From assembly GCF_004114935.1 (NCBI RefSeq), contig NZ_CP022221.1, positions 6,345,001 through 6,409,000 on the forward strand: 64,000 nt of DNA, read 5' to 3'. This DNA comes from Bradyrhizobium zhanjiangense. GTDB lineage: Bacteria; Pseudomonadota; Alphaproteobacteria; Rhizobiales; Xanthobacteraceae. Below, piece by piece: positions 54,537 through 62,836 of the stretch (position 1 is its first letter; every line of letters starts with the position of its first letter). The position numbers and the translations under genes were made by a program. The notes below the pieces were generated by a model. The model was not told the DNA's origin. It did no database searches and saw only the letters and a list, made by a program, of their open reading frames with translations.

Positions 54537-55487
54537 CTACCGCTCCAGGATCGCCCTTGCCGTCGCCTCGTCCGTGATCAGCCCATTGATCAACCGCCCG
54601 TTCAGTGCCGCCGCGATCGCTGGCACCTTGGCGGCGCCCACCGCCGCACCGATCGTCGTGGTGTTGGCCGGGACCTCCGGCGGGATGCTGGTGAGGCGCT
54701 TGTTGGTGCCGGATTTGAGCAGGCGGCCCTTGGAATCATAGGCCCAGCCGGTGATCTCGCCGATGGCACCTAACCGCATCATCTCGAATAATTCATCACG
54801 CGTGACAAAGCCGTCGACATGCACCTGCGCCTTCTGGTCCATCTGGCCGATGCCGACGAGGCGAAGGTCCGCCTTGGCCGCGACCGCCTTCACCTTGGCG
54901 ATCGGCTCGATGCGGACCATCTTGTTGCGCTCGTCCTCCGACGACATCAGGAACGGCAAGGGCATCGGATAGTGCCGCGCGCCGGTGCGGTCGGCGAGCC
55001 GGCCGACGGTGTCGTAGAAGCTCGCCGAGCCGTCGGCGGAGATGTTGCCGACCAGCGAGACGATCTGGTGGTTGGGCCGGTCGATCGACGTGACGCGCTC
55101 GACCGCGGCGCGCACCGCGCGGCCTGTGCCGAGCGCGACGATGACCGGCGTCTCCGAGCGCAGCGTGGAATCGAGCAGGTTGGCGCAACGTTCAGCGATG
55201 CCTGCGGTGGCCTGCGGTGCGGCAGGATCGGCCGGCACCACCTCGCAATGAACGAGATCAAAGCGCTGCTTCAGCCGCGCCGCCAGTTCCATGCAGGCGG
55301 CGATGGGATGCTCGAGCCGAAACGTGATCAGCCGCTCGGCGAGGCACAGCGAAACCAGCCGCTGCGCCGACGCGCGCGAGACCTGGAGCATCTTTGCGAT
55401 CTCGTCCTGGGTATGACCGGCAATGAAATAGAGCCAGCCCGCGCGCGCGGCGTCGTCCAGCCTTGATTTCTCGTTCTCGGCGGCCAT
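54537..55487 (-). CDS. SorC-family sugar-responsive regulator
   Basis: A 316-residue regulator: helix-turn-helix at about 24-45 (HTQDEIAKMLQVSRASAQRL) and a C-terminal sugar-phosphate-binding domain with VALGTGRAVRAAVE and the PANTTTIGAAVGAAK loop. It lies between the HAD phosphatase gene (7 bases away) and the polyol transport operon, so it most likely represses that operon until an intermediate such as a phosphorylated sugar accumulates. Confidence 0.9.
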   Translation of the reverse strand: MAAENEKSRLDDAARAGWLYFIAGHTQDEIAKMLQVSRASAQRLVSLCLAERLITFRLEHPIAACMELAARLKQRFDLVHCEVVPADPAAPQATAGIAERCANLLDSTLRSETPVIVALGTGRAVRAAVERVTSIDRPNHQIVSLVGNISADGSASFYDTVGRLADRTGARHYPMPLPFLMSSEDERNKMVRIEPIAKVKAVAAKADLRLVGIGQMDQKAQVHVDGFVTRDELFEMMRLGAIGEITGWAYDSKGRLLKSGTNKRLTSIPPEVPANTTTIGAAVGAAKVPAIAAALNGRLINGLITDEATARAILER

Positions 55488-55494
55488 GCGGGCC

Positions 55495-56160
55495 TTACGC
55501 CCCCTTCCAGAAATCGCTCATGCGCCCGAAGACGCGATCGGCACCGGCGTCCGACAATATAGCGTGCCCGTCCCGGCCGCTGTAATGGCCTCCACCGACA
55601 AATCCCCAGACGGTCATGCCGGCCGCCTTGCCGGCCTGCACGCCGCTGACGCTGTCCTCGATCACGAGTGTGCGCGCGGGCGGTATGCGCATCTTCTCGG
55701 CCGCGTGGAGGAAAAGGTCGGGCGCCGGCTTGCCGTGCCTGACCATCTGCGCCGTGTAGATGCGGCCGTCGAATAGCGGCTTGAGGCCGGTGACATCGAG
55801 CGAGAGCGATACGCGGTCGATATCGCTCGACGAGGCCACGCAGAACGGCACCGTCAGGTCCGACACCACCGCCCCCACCCCGGGGATCGGTTCCAGCGAA
55901 GCGGCAAATGTCTCCAGCACGCGCGACTTCAAGCGCGGCAGGAAGCCGTCCGGCACGATTTGCCCGAGATCGCGATAATGCTGCTCGATCGCCTTGGTGC
56001 TACGCCCGAGAAAGAGCTCGAGCGCCTGCGCCTCGCTGAGCGCGAAGCCGAATTCGGCGAGCACTTCAGACAGGCAGCGGCAGCTCAACAGCTCGCTGTC
56101 GACGAGCACGCCGTCGCAGTCGAAGATGATCAGATCGGGTTTCGGCCGGTCCTGGTCCAT
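55495..56160 (-). CDS. HAD-superfamily phosphatase (phosphoglycolate/beta-PGM-like)
   Basis: A 221-residue haloacid-dehalogenase enzyme: nucleophile Asp14 and acid Asp16 in IIFDCDGVLVDSE, motif II in CVASSSD, Lys in MVRHGKPAPD, and motif IV VIEDSVSG. A helical cap lies at about 20-80. It may dephosphorylate a sugar phosphate from the adjacent polyol pathway. It is likely the first gene of the sorC unit. Confidence 0.87.
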   Translation of the reverse strand: MDQDRPKPDLIIFDCDGVLVDSELLSCRCLSEVLAEFGFALSEAQALELFLGRSTKAIEQHYRDLGQIVPDGFLPRLKSRVLETFAASLEPIPGVGAVVSDLTVPFCVASSSDIDRVSLSLDVTGLKPLFDGRIYTAQMVRHGKPAPDLFLHAAEKMRIPPARTLVIEDSVSGVQAGKAAGMTVWGFVGGGHYSGRDGHAILSDAGADRVFGRMSDFWKGA

Positions 56161-56170
56161 CCGGCCATTC

Positions 56171-56204
56171 GATCATATACCCATCGTATGAGCAATAGCT
56201 CAGC
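56171..56204. promoter_or_regulatory. Possible second SorC site before the HAD gene
   Basis: GATCATATACCCATCGTATGAG (split: GATCATATACCCA then TCGTATGAG) carries the half-site TGAGCATATGCCCA with three mismatches, followed at shorter spacing by CGTATG; next to it TGAGC-AATA-GCTCA is a small perfect dyad. It is 11-44 bases ahead of the HAD start. Weaker than the site at 54241. Confidence 0.4.
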
Positions 56205-56234
56205 CGGGCAGGCTTCGGTGGCACTTCCTGTGCC

Positions 56235-58151
56235 TCAATGCGCCACCTGCCGGTAAATCGCCGGCAGCGCCGCCGGCAAACGCTTGATGTTACCGACGAT
56301 GGCGTAGCCGCCGCGGCCGAACAGGGTCGGGAAATAGGATTGCGCGGTCGCGTCCACGGTCACGCCGAATGCGGCGATGCCGAGCCGGCGCGCCTCCTGC
56401 ACGGATTTCCGGGTGTCCTCGACCGCGAACCGGCCTTCATAGTGATCGACGTCGTTGGGCTTGCCGTCGGTAACGACGAGCAGCAGCTTCTTGCGCTGCG
56501 GCTGGCGCGCGAGTTCGGCCGCGGCGTGGCGCACCGCGGCGCCGATCCGCGTGTAATAACCGGGCTTGAGCGCGCCGATGCGGCGCTCCACCGCCCCGCT
56601 CATCGGCTCGCCGAAGGCCTTGACCGTCTCGAGCCGCACCCATGAGCGCCGGCGCGAGGTGAAGGTCAGGATGCTGTGGTGGTCGCCGCAAGCCGATAGC
56701 CCATGCGCGAGCACAAGCAGCGCCTCCTTTTCGACATCGAGCACGCGATAACCGTCGACCCAGGCGTCGGTGGAGAGCGAGACGTCGACGAGCAGCGTGA
56801 CAGCGAGATCGTGCCCCTGCGGGCGCATTGCGACATGGATGCGATCGAGACGACTGCTGCTGCCGGCGCGAAGGTCGCAACGCGCGCGCACCAGCGCGTC
56901 GAGATCGAGGTCGTGGCCGTCGGCCTGGGCGCGCATCAATTCGTGACGCGGACGCAAGACTTCGAAGCGGCGACGCACCTGGCGGATATGCCGGCGCATG
57001 GCGTCATCCGCCGTCCTGCTCTCACCTTGTTCGGACGCCGCAGCCGCGAGTACGCGGCAATGATCCAGCAGATAGGAGCCGCTGCGATAGTCCCATTCGG
57101 GATAGCTCAGATCCGCGTTCAGGCGCGACGTATCGAGGGCTTCCGGCGGCAGGTCGAGATCGAATTTGAGCCGGCTCGCGGGCTTGCCACTGCGGCGGCT
57201 GAGCGTGATCTCCTCGAGATCGTCGGCCGCCTTCTGCGCATCCTCGTCCTCGCTGTCATCGGCAGGACGATCGACATTGACCATCTCGGCCATGGCGAGG
57301 ATCTTCTCGAATCGATTGAGCACGAAGGGATCGCGACGATTGGCATTGTCCTCGCGCTCGCGCACCGCAAACCGTCTGCGATCGTCAGGCGGCGCAGATG
57401 CCGCGCCCGGCGCGCACTCGTCCTCGCCGGCATGCGCGGGCGAGAGCTCGCGGGTCCAGCAATCGCCCCAGAGTGGGCACGGCAGGATCGAACGATAGCC
57501 CGGCGGCGCCTTGTTCGGGAGCGGGCCCGTCCCCATCATCGCCGGCCACAGCTGGCCTGCGGGCGCCTTTCCGGTTCCAAGCAAGGCCAGGACGATCTGT
57601 TCCACCTCGCGCTCGACGCGCGGCCGAGGGCGCTGAGGCCGAACCTCGGCGGTGGCCGCAGCTAGCTGAGCGTAATCGGCGACAAGCCCCGGGAATTGCG
57701 CGAGCACCCAGACCGCCGTCTCGCTGGCGCGACGCAGCATTAGGAGATCGCGCCTGAGCGGATCCGCCTCCGCGATCGCTTCGACCGGCGCAGCTGCGAA
57801 CCATGCCGCAAGCCAGCGATAGAGCGATGCATTCAGCGCACGATCGGAAAAGATCGCGATGCGGCCGGGAAGGAAGATGGTCGCAGCGTCGCGGCCCGGC
57901 TGCTCGAGGCGCTCATCGCCGAGGCCGATGCGCTGTCGCCAGCCGAGCCGATGGGCGGACTTTCGGGCTCCTGCGCTCGCGATCTGCACGCCGGTCTCGC
58001 CGCCGAGCGCGCGGAACATCACCGCGAGCCGGCCTTTCATCTCCGTCAGCGTGACAGCCTGATCCTCATGAACCGGATAGCTCGCGGTGCCACCGACCAT
58101 TCTGTGCCAGGCCCGTCCGACCGTCTCCTCCAGTTCGAGGAAGTCGAGCAT
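56235..58151 (-). CDS. norD: Nitric oxide reductase activation protein NorD
   Basis: NorD is a large cytoplasmic protein needed, with NorQ, to assemble active NO reductase. The 638 residues end in a von Willebrand A domain with the MIDAS motif DVSLSTD near residue 455 and later TDGKPND. A long acidic middle (DDSEDEDAQKAADDLEE) is usual. It is 10 bases downstream of norQ. Confidence 0.93.
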   Translation of the reverse strand: MLDFLELEETVGRAWHRMVGGTASYPVHEDQAVTLTEMKGRLAVMFRALGGETGVQIASAGARKSAHRLGWRQRIGLGDERLEQPGRDAATIFLPGRIAIFSDRALNASLYRWLAAWFAAAPVEAIAEADPLRRDLLMLRRASETAVWVLAQFPGLVADYAQLAAATAEVRPQRPRPRVEREVEQIVLALLGTGKAPAGQLWPAMMGTGPLPNKAPPGYRSILPCPLWGDCWTRELSPAHAGEDECAPGAASAPPDDRRRFAVREREDNANRRDPFVLNRFEKILAMAEMVNVDRPADDSEDEDAQKAADDLEEITLSRRSGKPASRLKFDLDLPPEALDTSRLNADLSYPEWDYRSGSYLLDHCRVLAAAASEQGESRTADDAMRRHIRQVRRRFEVLRPRHELMRAQADGHDLDLDALVRARCDLRAGSSSRLDRIHVAMRPQGHDLAVTLLVDVSLSTDAWVDGYRVLDVEKEALLVLAHGLSACGDHHSILTFTSRRRSWVRLETVKAFGEPMSGAVERRIGALKPGYYTRIGAAVRHAAAELARQPQRKKLLLVVTDGKPNDVDHYEGRFAVEDTRKSVQEARRLGIAAFGVTVDATAQSYFPTLFGRGGYAIVGNIKRLPAALPAIYRQVAH

Positions 58152-58161
58152 GGCAGTGGCC

Positions 58162-58971
58162 TCACCCGATCACGGCGCGCGCGACATCGAGCAATGCCAC
58201 CTTGACGTCGGCGTCGTCGGTGAGCGGCTCGATCATGCCGGCGAGCACCGCATCGGCAGTCGGCGTGCCTGCGACAATCAGCGTCGCGCAATAGACGACG
58301 AGCCGGGTCGAGACGCCCTCCTCCAGGTCGTGGCCCCTCAGCGCGCGCAGCCGGCCAGCCAGCCCGACAAGCGGCCGCACGCGCTCCGGCGACAGTCCGC
58401 TTTCGGCGGACACGACGGCGATCTCCTGCTCGGGCGGCAGGAAGCTGAATTCGATGGCAATGAAGCGCTGCCGTGTCGACGGCTTCAACGCCTTCAGCAG
58501 CGTCTGGTATCCGGGATTATAGGAGACGACGAGCATGAAGCTGTTGGGCGCCGCGATCTCCTCGCCGGTGCGCTCCAGCGGCAGGATGCGGCGGTCGTCG
58601 GTGAGCGGATGCAGCACGACGGTGACGTCCTTGCGCGCTTCCACGACCTCGTCGAGATAGCAGATGCCGCCCTCGCGCACCGCGCGCGTCAGCGGACCGT
58701 CAGTCCACACGGTGTCGCCGCCCCTCAACAGATACCGACCGGTGAGATCTGCGGCGGTGAGATCGTCATGGCAGGCGACGGTGTGCAGCGGCAATCCCAG
58801 CCGCGCCGCCATGTGCGCGACGAAGCGCGTCTTGCCGCAGCCGGTCGGTCCCTTCAGCAGCACCGGAAGCTGATGCCGCCAGGCGTGCTCGAACAGCGCG
58901 CATTCGTTGGCGCTTGCGACATAGGCCGGCAGCGCGGGCGCCGAGGTCACGGTGTGAAGAGCGGGTTTCAT
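58162..58971 (-). CDS. norQ: AAA+ ATPase NorQ
   Basis: NorQ is a MoxR-type AAA+ ATPase that works with NorD to insert the non-heme iron in NorB. The 269 residues show Walker A GPTGCGKTRF near 41-50, Walker B ICYLDEV, and sensor sites. The start at 58971 (MKPALHTVTSAP) follows the family; the long upstream frame is a shadow of norB. Confidence 0.95.
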   Translation of the reverse strand: MKPALHTVTSAPALPAYVASANECALFEHAWRHQLPVLLKGPTGCGKTRFVAHMAARLGLPLHTVACHDDLTAADLTGRYLLRGGDTVWTDGPLTRAVREGGICYLDEVVEARKDVTVVLHPLTDDRRILPLERTGEEIAAPNSFMLVVSYNPGYQTLLKALKPSTRQRFIAIEFSFLPPEQEIAVVSAESGLSPERVRPLVGLAGRLRALRGHDLEEGVSTRLVVYCATLIVAGTPTADAVLAGMIEPLTDDADVKVALLDVARAVIG

Positions 58972-59033
58972 GATGTCTCTCCGGACTTTCCAGGAAGCAG
59001 GCGGCCGCGGCGAACCGCGGCCGCCGTTTGCAT

Positions 59034-60380
59034 TTACTCGGCCGGCTGCAGCGCGCCGGGGATGACCGGTTGCCTGGCGCGGCCCGGCACCAGCACGGCC
59101 CACACGAACATCAGCGCGGAGATCGCCACGAATACGCCGGAGCCGAGCCGGACCCAGTAGAACATCGCGAGCTGGTCCTGCACGTCCATGTAGCCCTGGC
59201 CGAGCACGCGCTGGAGATGGACCTGGACCACGCCGGCAAAAGTCAGCGCGAAGGTCATCACCATCATAGCGGTGCACATGATCCAGAAGCTCGCCATGGA
59301 GAGCCACTGGTTGTAGGGCGCACGTCCCCTGATCTGCGGGATGGCGTAGGCCATTACCGACAGGTTCAGCATCACATAGGCACCGAAGAAGGCGAGATGG
59401 CCGTGTGCGGCGGTGACCTGCGTGCCATGCGTGTAGTAGTTCACCGAGGACAGCGTGTGCAGGAAGCCCCAGACGCCGGCTCCGAGGAACGCCATCACCG
59501 AGCAGCCGACCGACCACAGCAGAGCTGCGCGGTTCGGATGCTTGCGACCGGCCTTCCAGGTCATCTGCACCGTGAAGATCACCATGGTGAAAAAGGGGGC
59601 GACCTCCAGCGTGGAGAACAGCGAGCCGATCCACTGCCAATAGCCGGGCGCGCCGATCCAGTAGAAGTGGTGGCCGGTGCCGAGGATGCCGGAGAACAGC
59701 GCCAGCCCAATGATGACGTAGAGCCACTTCTCGACCACCTCGCGGTCGATGCCGTTGAGCTTGATCATCAGATAGGCCAGCACGGAGGCCATGATCAGCT
59801 CCCAGACGCCTTCGACCCAGAGATGGACGATGTACCACCAGTACATCTTGTCGACCGCCAGATTGATTGGATTGTAGAAGGCGAACAGAAAGAAGATCGC
59901 AACGCCCCCCAGGCCGAACAAGAGGATATTCGTGACCGTGGTCTTGCGGCCCTTGAGCGCCGTCATCGTCACGTTGAACAGGAACATCAGACAGACGACG
60001 ACGATGCCGACCTTGATGATGAAGGGCTGCTCGAGGAACTCGCGGCCCTCGTGGTAGTGGAAGAGATAGCCGACCACGGCCACACCTGCCGCGCCAAAAA
60101 ACATCCAGAACTGGATTTTTGCCAGCAGCGGGCTGTAGAGCTCGGTCTCGGTCTCTTCCGGAAGTAGGAAGTAGGTCGCGCCCATGAAGCCGATCAACGA
60201 CCACACGATCAGCGCGTTGGTGTGGATCATCCTGACGATGTTGAACGGCAGGAGTGTCGACAGCGTGTTGGGCAGGACGTAGATCGTCCCCGCGAGGAGG
60301 CCGAACAGGACCTGCGCGAGGAACAGAGTCAGCGCGCCGTAGAAATACAGCATCGCGACTTTCTGGGTCTGATATTTCAT
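59034..60380 (-). CDS. norB: Nitric oxide reductase large subunit
   Basis: NorB holds heme b, heme b3 and FeB and reduces two NO to N2O. The 448-residue protein has about 12 helices and the heme-copper ligands: MIHTNALIVW, HLWVEGVWE (FeB His and Glu), GTGHHFYWIG, and HGHLAFFG. It lacks the N-terminal quinol-oxidising extension of NorZ, so it is the cytochrome c type (cNOR), in line with norC next to it. The start at 60380 (MKYQTQKVAML) is preferred. Confidence 0.96.
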   Translation of the reverse strand: MKYQTQKVAMLYFYGALTLFLAQVLFGLLAGTIYVLPNTLSTLLPFNIVRMIHTNALIVWSLIGFMGATYFLLPEETETELYSPLLAKIQFWMFFGAAGVAVVGYLFHYHEGREFLEQPFIIKVGIVVVCLMFLFNVTMTALKGRKTTVTNILLFGLGGVAIFFLFAFYNPINLAVDKMYWWYIVHLWVEGVWELIMASVLAYLMIKLNGIDREVVEKWLYVIIGLALFSGILGTGHHFYWIGAPGYWQWIGSLFSTLEVAPFFTMVIFTVQMTWKAGRKHPNRAALLWSVGCSVMAFLGAGVWGFLHTLSSVNYYTHGTQVTAAHGHLAFFGAYVMLNLSVMAYAIPQIRGRAPYNQWLSMASFWIMCTAMMVMTFALTFAGVVQVHLQRVLGQGYMDVQDQLAMFYWVRLGSGVFVAISALMFVWAVLVPGRARQPVIPGALQPAE

Positions 60381-60421
60381 CTCAGGCTCTCTGTGTTTTA
60401 GGGATTCACGAGGCGATACGC

Positions 60422-60874
60422 TCAGCCGGCCTTGTTCGGCGGCCATTCCTGGCGCTTGATCGTAGAGGTCCATTGCAGGAAGTCGGCGAGATCGTTGAGC
60501 TCCTGGTCGGTGAGGTTGAACTGCGGCATCTGCCGCCGACCCGGCGCGCCCGAAGGCTGCGCCTGCATCCAGGCCTTCAGCGTCTCGCGCGCACTTGCCG
60601 GGTCCTCGTTGCCGCCCCAGCGATCCCAGACGTTGCCGACTTCGGGAGCGAAATAGGCGCCCTCGCCGAGCAGGGTGTGGCAGTTGATGCAGGAGTTCTT
60701 CTCCCAGACATGCTTGCCGCGGGCGACCGACGACGTCAGTGTCGTCGCATCCGTCGAGGTCGTGGCCATGTAGTAATGGCTGTGCGCCGTCAGCCCTATG
60801 AAGATGGCGAAGAAAAAGGCCGAGCCGCCGTAGAAGACGTTTCGAGCGGCCGACTTGGTCAGGCGTTCAGCCAT
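60422..60874 (-). CDS. norC: Nitric oxide reductase cytochrome c subunit
   Basis: NorC is the membrane-anchored monoheme cytochrome c that feeds electrons to NorB. The 150 residues show one N-terminal membrane helix (about 12-32), heme motif CINCH at 62-66, and distal Met116 in RRQMPQF. The ATG at 60874 (MAERLTKS) follows AAAGGATTGGCA; a TTG two codons earlier is less likely. Confidence 0.96.
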   Translation of the reverse strand: MAERLTKSAARNVFYGGSAFFFAIFIGLTAHSHYYMATTSTDATTLTSSVARGKHVWEKNSCINCHTLLGEGAYFAPEVGNVWDRWGGNEDPASARETLKAWMQAQPSGAPGRRQMPQFNLTDQELNDLADFLQWTSTIKRQEWPPNKAG

Positions 60875-60947
60875 TGCCAATCCTTTCCGTTTGATTCCTG
60901 CGAAGAAGCGATGCGGTGATTTATTGCCGAACGACGCGGATCACTCT

Positions 60948-60961
60948 TTGACGAAGCGCAA
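60948..60961. promoter_or_regulatory. FNR/FixK/NnrR-like box upstream of norC
   Basis: TTGAC-GAAG-CGCAA fits the CRP/FNR-family pattern TTG(A/C)-N6-(T/G)CAA. It is centred about 80 bases upstream of norC, between norF and norC, and could give norCBQD its own anaerobic or NO-responsive promoter. Confidence 0.55.
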
Positions 60962-60989
60962 GCAGCGCGACGATACGCGAGGCGCCGCG

Positions 60990-61253
60990 TCAGATCAGGG
61001 TGACGACAGCGGATGCGAGCCAGGCGAACAGCACCACGGCGAGGACCCAGGCGCTCACGAGGCCGCGCCAGAGCGCCGGCGCGGCCCGAAGATCGAGGAA
61101 ATCGAGCACGACACGGCGGCCCTTGACGGCCGCGAACGCCAGCAGCAGGGCATTTCCGAGCAGCGGATGCGCCACAAATGATGGGACCAGAATGGTCGCG
61201 AGCGCGAGACCGATCAGCGCGATCCAGGTGATGTCGAGACGATCCGGAATCAC
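60990..61253 (-). CDS. norF: NorF-like small membrane protein
   Basis: An 87-residue protein with three hydrophobic helices, similar to NorF/cytochrome oxidase subunit IV-like proteins that follow norE. It starts with GTG at 61253, overlapping the norE stop (GTGA), so it is coupled to norE. A longer frame on this strand up to 61844 is a shadow of norE. NorF affects NO reductase activity in Paracoccus-type systems. Confidence 0.72.
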   Translation of the reverse strand: MIPDRLDITWIALIGLALATILVPSFVAHPLLGNALLLAFAAVKGRRVVLDFLDLRAAPALWRGLVSAWVLAVVLFAWLASAVVTLI

Positions 61254-61828
61254 TGCTGCACCAGATAGATGATCGGGAACATGACGATCCACAGCAGATC
61301 GACCATGTGCCAGAAGGCGGTTCCCGTCTCGACCCCCGAGGCTTCGGCACTCCGGGAAACTACGGCCAGGATCACGATGCCGAGGCCGACATGCAGGAGA
61401 TGAAAGCCGGTGAGGAGAAAGTAGAGGGTGAAGAACGGGCTGGTCTCCAGACCGTTTCCCTGACCGATCTCGCCGGCATATTCGAACAGCTTGACCGCGA
61501 TGAAGAGAGCGCCAAGCGCCATGGCGCCGAAGAGCCAACCGCGCGCGGCCGGCCTGCGGCCCGCACGGGCGGCGGCCGTGCCGCGCGCCGCGGCCCATCC
61601 GCTGGTCACCAGAACGACGGTGTTGATCCCGGCGAGATGCGCATCGAGGGTGGCCTCGCCGGCCGCGAAGATCGCGGGATGAATCGCACGAGCGACAATG
61701 AAGGCGCCGAGGAACAGGCCGAAGGCGGCAAGCTCGCTGAAGATCAGTACCCAGATCATGGGATCGCCGGGGAGATCTTCGAGGATTCCCCAGCCAGTTT
61801 CTTGTTGCTCGCAGTCCGTCGCCGACAT
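61250..61828 (-). CDS. norE: NorE, cytochrome oxidase subunit III-like
   Basis: A 192-residue membrane protein of the heme-copper oxidase subunit III family with about five helices: MIWVLIFSELAAFGLFLGAF, AVKLFEY, and GFHLLHVGLGI. In denitrifiers norE lies beside norCB and helps NO reductase function without being part of the core. It is the first gene of the leftward nor operon. Confidence 0.9.
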   Translation of the reverse strand: MSATDCEQQETGWGILEDLPGDPMIWVLIFSELAAFGLFLGAFIVARAIHPAIFAAGEATLDAHLAGINTVVLVTSGWAAARGTAAARAGRRPAARGWLFGAMALGALFIAVKLFEYAGEIGQGNGLETSPFFTLYFLLTGFHLLHVGLGIVILAVVSRSAEASGVETGTAFWHMVDLLWIVMFPIIYLVQQ

Positions 61829-61918
61829 CTGATTTCCAAACCAAGACGTCCAGCCACTACCTCGACGGCGCTGCTCCGACTTTGACGCCGGACAAAGAAG
61901 CGGCAGGCCATAGGGTGC

Positions 61919-61932
61919 TTGCGCTACCGCAA
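61919..61932. promoter_or_regulatory. NnrR-type box between norE and a small ORF
   Basis: TTGCG-CTAC-CGCAA is a perfect 5-base-arm dyad with N4, the shape of NnrR sites in rhizobial nor and nir promoters. It lies about 91 bases before norE and about 68 before a small plus-strand ORF at 62000, so it may serve one or both. Confidence 0.75.
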
Positions 61933-61999
61933 CATCCTGGCGGCCCTTCCGCCATAGGGTGGATCAACCCGGCGGTTCCACAAGACGGCAAACGACCAG

Positions 62000-62155
62000 A
62001 TGAGCGATGCACAAATCGGCCTGATGACCGCGACCCCCATTATCATCGCGTTTGCCATCGCGCTCCGGCGAATGGGCGTGCTGTCGACCGTGGCGACCGT
62101 GTCAGCGATAAGCCTCTCCGTCGCGATCGCGGCGCTGCTGTTCACGACGCAGTAG
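62000..62155 (+). CDS. Putative two-helix membrane microprotein beside nor
   Basis: An open frame of 51 residues, MSDAQIGLMTATPIII..., with two hydrophobic segments (about 8-22 and 29-48) separated by ALRRMG, giving a small hairpin membrane protein. I see no strong ribosome binding site. It is divergent from norE with the NnrR-like box between. No family is recognised. The clean hydrophobic pattern favours a real gene. Confidence 0.42.
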   Translation: MSDAQIGLMTATPIIIAFAIALRRMGVLSTVATVSAISLSVAIAALLFTTQ

Positions 62156-62300
62156 CGGCAGGCGCCTCAGCGCGCCGTTGCGGCACTGCACAGCAAGGGG
62201 CGCCTGCTGCAGCTGGGTCCCGGGCAGTTTCGATTCCTCCGTCTTGGCTTCCTTGCGTCGTGCGCTAATATTGCGCTCCACACGACTGGATGAGTTCGCC

Positions 62301-62726
62301 ATGCCTGAGATCATCAACCTTGGCGCGCTGCAGCTGACGTTCCTACAGAGCAAGGATGACACCGCCGGCGGCCTCGATCTGTTCGAGATGACGCTGCAGC
62401 CGAACGCGCGCATGCCGATTCCCCATTATCACGATGGCTGGGACGAAACGATCTATGGACTCAGCGGCATCTCGACCTGGCGGATCGACGCAAAGGACAT
62501 CGACGTGGCGCCGGGCGAAAGCCTCTTCATCAAGCGCGGCGTGGTGCACGGTTTCATCAACCGTTCGCCCCGACCGGCGACCTGCCTGTGCATCCTCAGC
62601 CCCGGCGTACTCGGCCCGCAATACTTCAAGGAAATGGCGGCCCTGCTATTGGCCGGCAAGCCTGATCCGGCCAAAATGAAGGAAACGATGCTGCGCTACG
62701 GGCTGGTTCCGGTGATGCAATCCTGA
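62301..62726 (+). CDS. Cupin-domain protein
   Basis: A 141-residue single-domain cupin: metal motif 1 as PHYHDGWDETIYGLSG (two His and a Glu) and motif 2 as PGESLFIKRGVVHGF (His). A C-terminal helical tail follows. Such proteins may be oxygenases, isomerases or sensors; the function cannot be named. The start at 62301 (MPEIINLGALQ) is preferred over an upstream frame without family match. Confidence 0.82.
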   Translation: MPEIINLGALQLTFLQSKDDTAGGLDLFEMTLQPNARMPIPHYHDGWDETIYGLSGISTWRIDAKDIDVAPGESLFIKRGVVHGFINRSPRPATCLCILSPGVLGPQYFKEMAALLLAGKPDPAKMKETMLRYGLVPVMQS

Positions 62727-62784
62727 GGATGAGTGCAGCGCGAGCGGTCGAGTCAGGTGGCCGCGCTCGCCATAGTCGTTGAAA

Positions 62785-62821
62785 AGGGTGGGCACCGCGC
62801 AAGAGCGCTTCTGCCCACCCT
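62785..62821 (-). terminator. Terminator between cupin and sugar permease genes
   Basis: AGGGTGGGCA at 62785-62794 pairs perfectly with TGCCCACCCT at 62812-62821; inside, GCGC-AAGA-GCGC can add a second stem. On the minus strand the hairpin is followed by TTTTC, so it best ends the leftward transporter operon, and may act in both directions. Confidence 0.75.
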
Positions 62822-62836
62822 ACGAAATCAGCGAAA

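Noticed and set aside
58972..60204. N-terminal extension of norQ by about 410 codons
   Set aside because: Reads through norB in a wrong frame; norQ homologues start at the Met at 58971.
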